This document shows positions 32,494 to 34,529 of a stretch of 34,529 bases of DNA, one piece after another. Positions within the stretch are counted from its first letter, which is position 1, and every line of letters begins with the position of its first letter. The notes below the pieces were generated by a model, which was not told the DNA's origin, made no database searches, and saw only the letters and a list, made by a program, of their open reading frames with translations. Source of the stretch: Bacteroidales bacterium UBA4363 (GTDB lineage Bacteria; Bacteroidota; Bacteroidia; Bacteroidales; Paludibacteraceae); NCBI GenBank assembly GCA_002393965.1, contig DGSL01000027.1, forward strand, positions 19,112 through 53,640, written 5' to 3'. The position numbers and the translations under genes were made by a program.

Positions 32494-33234
32494 ATGATCT
32501 ACAGACGATTCTATCGGCTCCTGCTCCTCACCCTTGCCTCGCTCTCTTTCTTCTCTTGTGACGACGGTGACATCACCGACCTCTCACGCGGCGTACAGAA
32601 GGAAGGCTACGTCGTGCGCATGACAGGATCTCTCACGGGATTCGATACCTGGCCCGAAAAATACGACGTCGTCATCGCAGGGTTCAAGGAAGGCGCCTCC
32701 TATGCCACCATCTCCAAGAACGTCCCACCCGTTCCCCGCCAGGACTTCCTTCTCAGTGGTATTGAACCCTCCGTCAGGACCGTTGAACTCTGTGTCATCA
32801 ACTCCATACGCAAGCGCATCGTCACTTTCTATAGCGTCGACGTCTCCTCACTCTCCCTCGATGATACCATTCGCATCGACCTTGACGCCCTTGCGCTCGG
32901 CGACGTCAGCATGTATGCCGCCGTACAGACTGGAATCTTCGACGGCAAGAGTTGCACGGGATGTCACGGCGTCAGCCATTCCGCCGCCGCCCTCGACCTT
33001 TCCGCCTCCCACAGCTATGCGCAACTCGTCTCTGTCCCCTCTGGCACTGTCCCCGATCGCCTCCGCGTTCACCCGGGTCAGGCTCCTCAGAGCGTCCTCT
33101 ACGCCGTCTTTGCGGATCCCTCTCTCGGACACCTCTACTCCTTCCACCAGTCCGTCATCACCAAACCCTTCTCCGCTGACGAACTCGACCTCCTCAGGGA
33201 CTGGATCGACGACGGCGCCCGCGATAGTAAATAA
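32494..33234 (+). CDS. Mono-heme c-type cytochrome lipoprotein
   Basis: A 246-aa exported protein with a hydrophobic signal (L-L-L-L-T-L-A-S-L-S-F-F-S-C22) followed by D-D-G-D, the usual start of a Bacteroidetes surface lipoprotein; the -3 Phe is slightly atypical. Residues about 35-140 form a beta-rich domain I do not recognise. The C-terminal ~100 residues are a small cytochrome domain with one heme site, C154-T-G-C157-H158, and a terminal helix containing L-R-D-W-I-D-D-G-A, a pattern seen in c-type cytochrome modules. A methionine axial ligand is not obvious. It lies 29 bp after the porin gene, so the two are probably translated from one message. Confidence 0.75.
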   Translation: MIYRRFYRLLLLTLASLSFFSCDDGDITDLSRGVQKEGYVVRMTGSLTGFDTWPEKYDVVIAGFKEGASYATISKNVPPVPRQDFLLSGIEPSVRTVELCVINSIRKRIVTFYSVDVSSLSLDDTIRIDLDALALGDVSMYAAVQTGIFDGKSCTGCHGVSHSAAALDLSASHSYAQLVSVPSGTVPDRLRVHPGQAPQSVLYAVFADPSLGHLYSFHQSVITKPFSADELDLLRDWIDDGARDSK

Positions 33235-33274
33235 CCCCCCATTTGTTACCTGCTGATAAAAAAACGTTCTATAC

Positions 33275-34366
33275 ATGAAACCCAATATCCAAACCAAAAT
33301 CTTTGTTGCCAAAGGGAAAGCCCCTGCCGAGGCGCACGTCATGATCCATGCCAACCCCGACCTCTCCTCCGCCCGGCAGGTCCAGGACATCTTCGCTTCT
33401 CTCGACCATCTCTCCTCTGAGTCCCTGCAAGGCTATGTACCTGTATTCATGCGCTTCTTCCTCAGCGACTCTTTCAACCTCACCCCCCTCCTCCGTTCCT
33501 GTCCTCAGACCCGGTCCTGCGCTGTCTCTGTCATCGAACAGCCACCTCTCGACGGCTCCAAGATAGGACTCTGGGTCTGGTTTATGAAGGACGTACAGGT
33601 CATGCCGCATGGCAGAATCTGGACGGTCCGCGACGGACGGTACACCCACCTCTTCTCCGCCTCCTGGACCGACGATTCCGGCGTCACTACTTCCAAGGCT
33701 CAGATGAGTCATCTCTTCAATCGCTACGCCGACGCTCTCCGTTCGCTCGGCGCGTCACTCTCCGACAACTGTATGCGCACTTGGCTCTTCGTCCAGAACA
33801 TTGACGTCAACTACGCGGGCGTCGTACGCGCGCGCAACGAGGTCTTTCAGCGTCACGCTCTCACCCGTGACACCCACTTCATCGCCTCCACTGGGATACA
33901 GGGACGTACTGCCAACTACAACAAGGTGGTCTCTTTCGACGCCTATGCCGTCCTTGGTATGGACCGACAACAGGTCCGTTACCTCAGCGCTCCTGACCAT
34001 CTCGGTTCCACCGCCGACTATGGCGTCGCCTTCGAACGGGGCACATCCGTCTGCTACGACGACCGCCAGCGTGTCTTCATCTCCGGTACCGCCAGCATCG
34101 ACCCCGAAGGCAACATCCTACACCTCGGCGACGTACGGCTCCAGACCCTACGCGCCATCGACAACGTACGGGCACTCCTCGCCGATGCTCAGTGCGACCT
34201 CTCACACGTCGCACAGCTCATCGTCTATCTCCGCGACCTCGCCGACTACCACGTCGTCTCCGAACTTTGCCATGAACACTTCCCCGACACGCCCATGATC
34301 CTCCTCCTCGCACCCGTCTGCCGACCGGGATGGCTTGTCGAGATGGAATGCATCGCCGTCAAGTAA
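33275..34366 (+). CDS. Rid-family protein resembling chorismatases (FkbO/Hyg5/XanB2 group)
   Basis: A 363-aa cytoplasmic protein without a signal peptide. The C-terminal ~125 residues have a clear YjgF/Rid fold (V-F-I-S-G-T-A-S-I-D-P-E-G-N, then L-R-A-I-D-N-V-R-A-L-L, then V-E-M-E-C-I-A-V). A long N-terminal half is probably a second, divergent Rid-like domain. That two-domain architecture and length are those of chorismatases, which hydrolyse chorismate to 3-hydroxybenzoate or dihydroxycyclohexadiene products. Whether the active-site residues are intact cannot be decided by eye. It is the last gene on the strand, 40 bp after the cytochrome gene, with strongly C-ending codons. Its functional link to the heme/porin genes is unknown. 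Confidence 0.65.
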   Translation: MKPNIQTKIFVAKGKAPAEAHVMIHANPDLSSARQVQDIFASLDHLSSESLQGYVPVFMRFFLSDSFNLTPLLRSCPQTRSCAVSVIEQPPLDGSKIGLWVWFMKDVQVMPHGRIWTVRDGRYTHLFSASWTDDSGVTTSKAQMSHLFNRYADALRSLGASLSDNCMRTWLFVQNIDVNYAGVVRARNEVFQRHALTRDTHFIASTGIQGRTANYNKVVSFDAYAVLGMDRQQVRYLSAPDHLGSTADYGVAFERGTSVCYDDRQRVFISGTASIDPEGNILHLGDVRLQTLRAIDNVRALLADAQCDLSHVAQLIVYLRDLADYHVVSELCHEHFPDTPMILLLAPVCRPGWLVEMECIAVK

Positions 34367-34455
34367 CAACCCACCACCAACCTTTTCGTTAAGCCGAAAG
34401 CAGAAGCCAAAATTATTTGGGTTATGCTGAGGCGAGAAAAGGACTATTGATAATG

Positions 34456-34529
34456 AACAAATTTATTTGTTATCCCGAGGTGCCGCCCAAAATGTCTTGT
34501 GAAGCAAGACAAAAATAGTCCCGTAGGGA
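34456..34529. repeat. Cluster of inverted repeats at the window end
   Basis: There are three inverted repeats in 74 bp. AACAAAT-TT-ATTTGTT is at 34456-34471. TGTCTTG (34493-34499) pairs with CAAGACA (34505-34511), and on the minus strand TTTT follows it, so it could terminate a convergent gene beyond the window. TCCC-GTA-GGGA is at 34519-34529, cut by the edge. The stretch 34367-34455 shows no gene and only a weak TTTTCG/CGAAAG hairpin, so no clear + strand terminator for the Rid-like gene is visible. Confidence 0.5.

Noticed and set aside
1..34529. CRISPR array, tRNA/rRNA, insertion sequence or phage genes
   Set aside because: No regularly spaced repeats, cloverleaf sequences, transposase or integrase motifs were seen in any gap or frame.

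Overview
The window looks like chromosomal DNA of a Bacteroidales bacterium, most likely a Prevotellaceae relative of roughly 50% GC. This is inferred from three things. The gene families are typical of the group: OstA-like envelope protein, Porin_O_P porins, GldF-type permease, long-form CysE and a circularly permuted imelysin. Lipoproteins carry the Bacteroidetes-style C-D-D start. Several intergenic regions hold the Bacteroidetes promoter -7 box TAnnTTTG. I see no rRNA, tRNA, insertion sequence, integrase, phage gene or CRISPR array.

Layout. (1) 1-984 is the C-terminal 60% of pckA, followed by a strong terminator. (2) 1269-7426 (+) is one tightly packed run behind a textbook promoter: GH28 pectinase, multi-pass membrane protein, PlsC/PlsB-like acyltransferase, cysE, and an RlmL-type rRNA methyltransferase with a long basic tail. 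(3) 8443-7478 (-) is an orphan radical SAM/SPASM gene. (4) 8607-10301 (+) is an OmpA/TPR lipoprotein, and 10428-11435 (+) is a DusB-type tRNA dihydrouridine synthase. (5) 17612-11454 (-) is a four-gene outer-membrane biogenesis operon: beta-barrel protein, parvulin chaperone, SurA-type chaperone, OstA/LptA-like protein. (6) 17817-21902 (+) is gldF-like permease, surE, a small membrane protein, lpxB and panE. (7) 24775-21963 (-) is hpt, adk and a second GH28 pectinase. (8) 25059-26459 (+) is an unusual zinc-ribbon / transmembrane / formylglycine-synthase-fold fusion. (9) 26762-34366 (+) is a run of porin, imelysin lipoprotein, di-heme c-type lipoprotein, second porin, mono-heme c-type lipoprotein and a Rid/chorismatase-like enzyme. 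A short tail with inverted repeats closes the window.

How the parts fit. Regions 2, 5 and 6 are largely envelope and housekeeping biology: phospholipid and lipid A synthesis, outer-membrane protein folding, LPS transport, and cysteine, pantothenate and RNA modification. Two secreted pectinases sit inside housekeeping transcription units rather than in a SusCD polysaccharide locus.

The most interesting block is region 9. It combines an imelysin (a family tied to iron uptake), two outer-membrane porins and two lipoproteins with covalent heme sites. That is the part list for an outer-membrane redox or metal-acquisition device. Imelysin next to COG3488 di-heme proteins is known in other bacteria. 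The two-porin, mono-heme and chorismatase-like additions are what make this version worth testing. Its 3' half also has a marked C-over-G skew and C-ending codons. All functional statements come from reading motifs and gene order; no searches were run.
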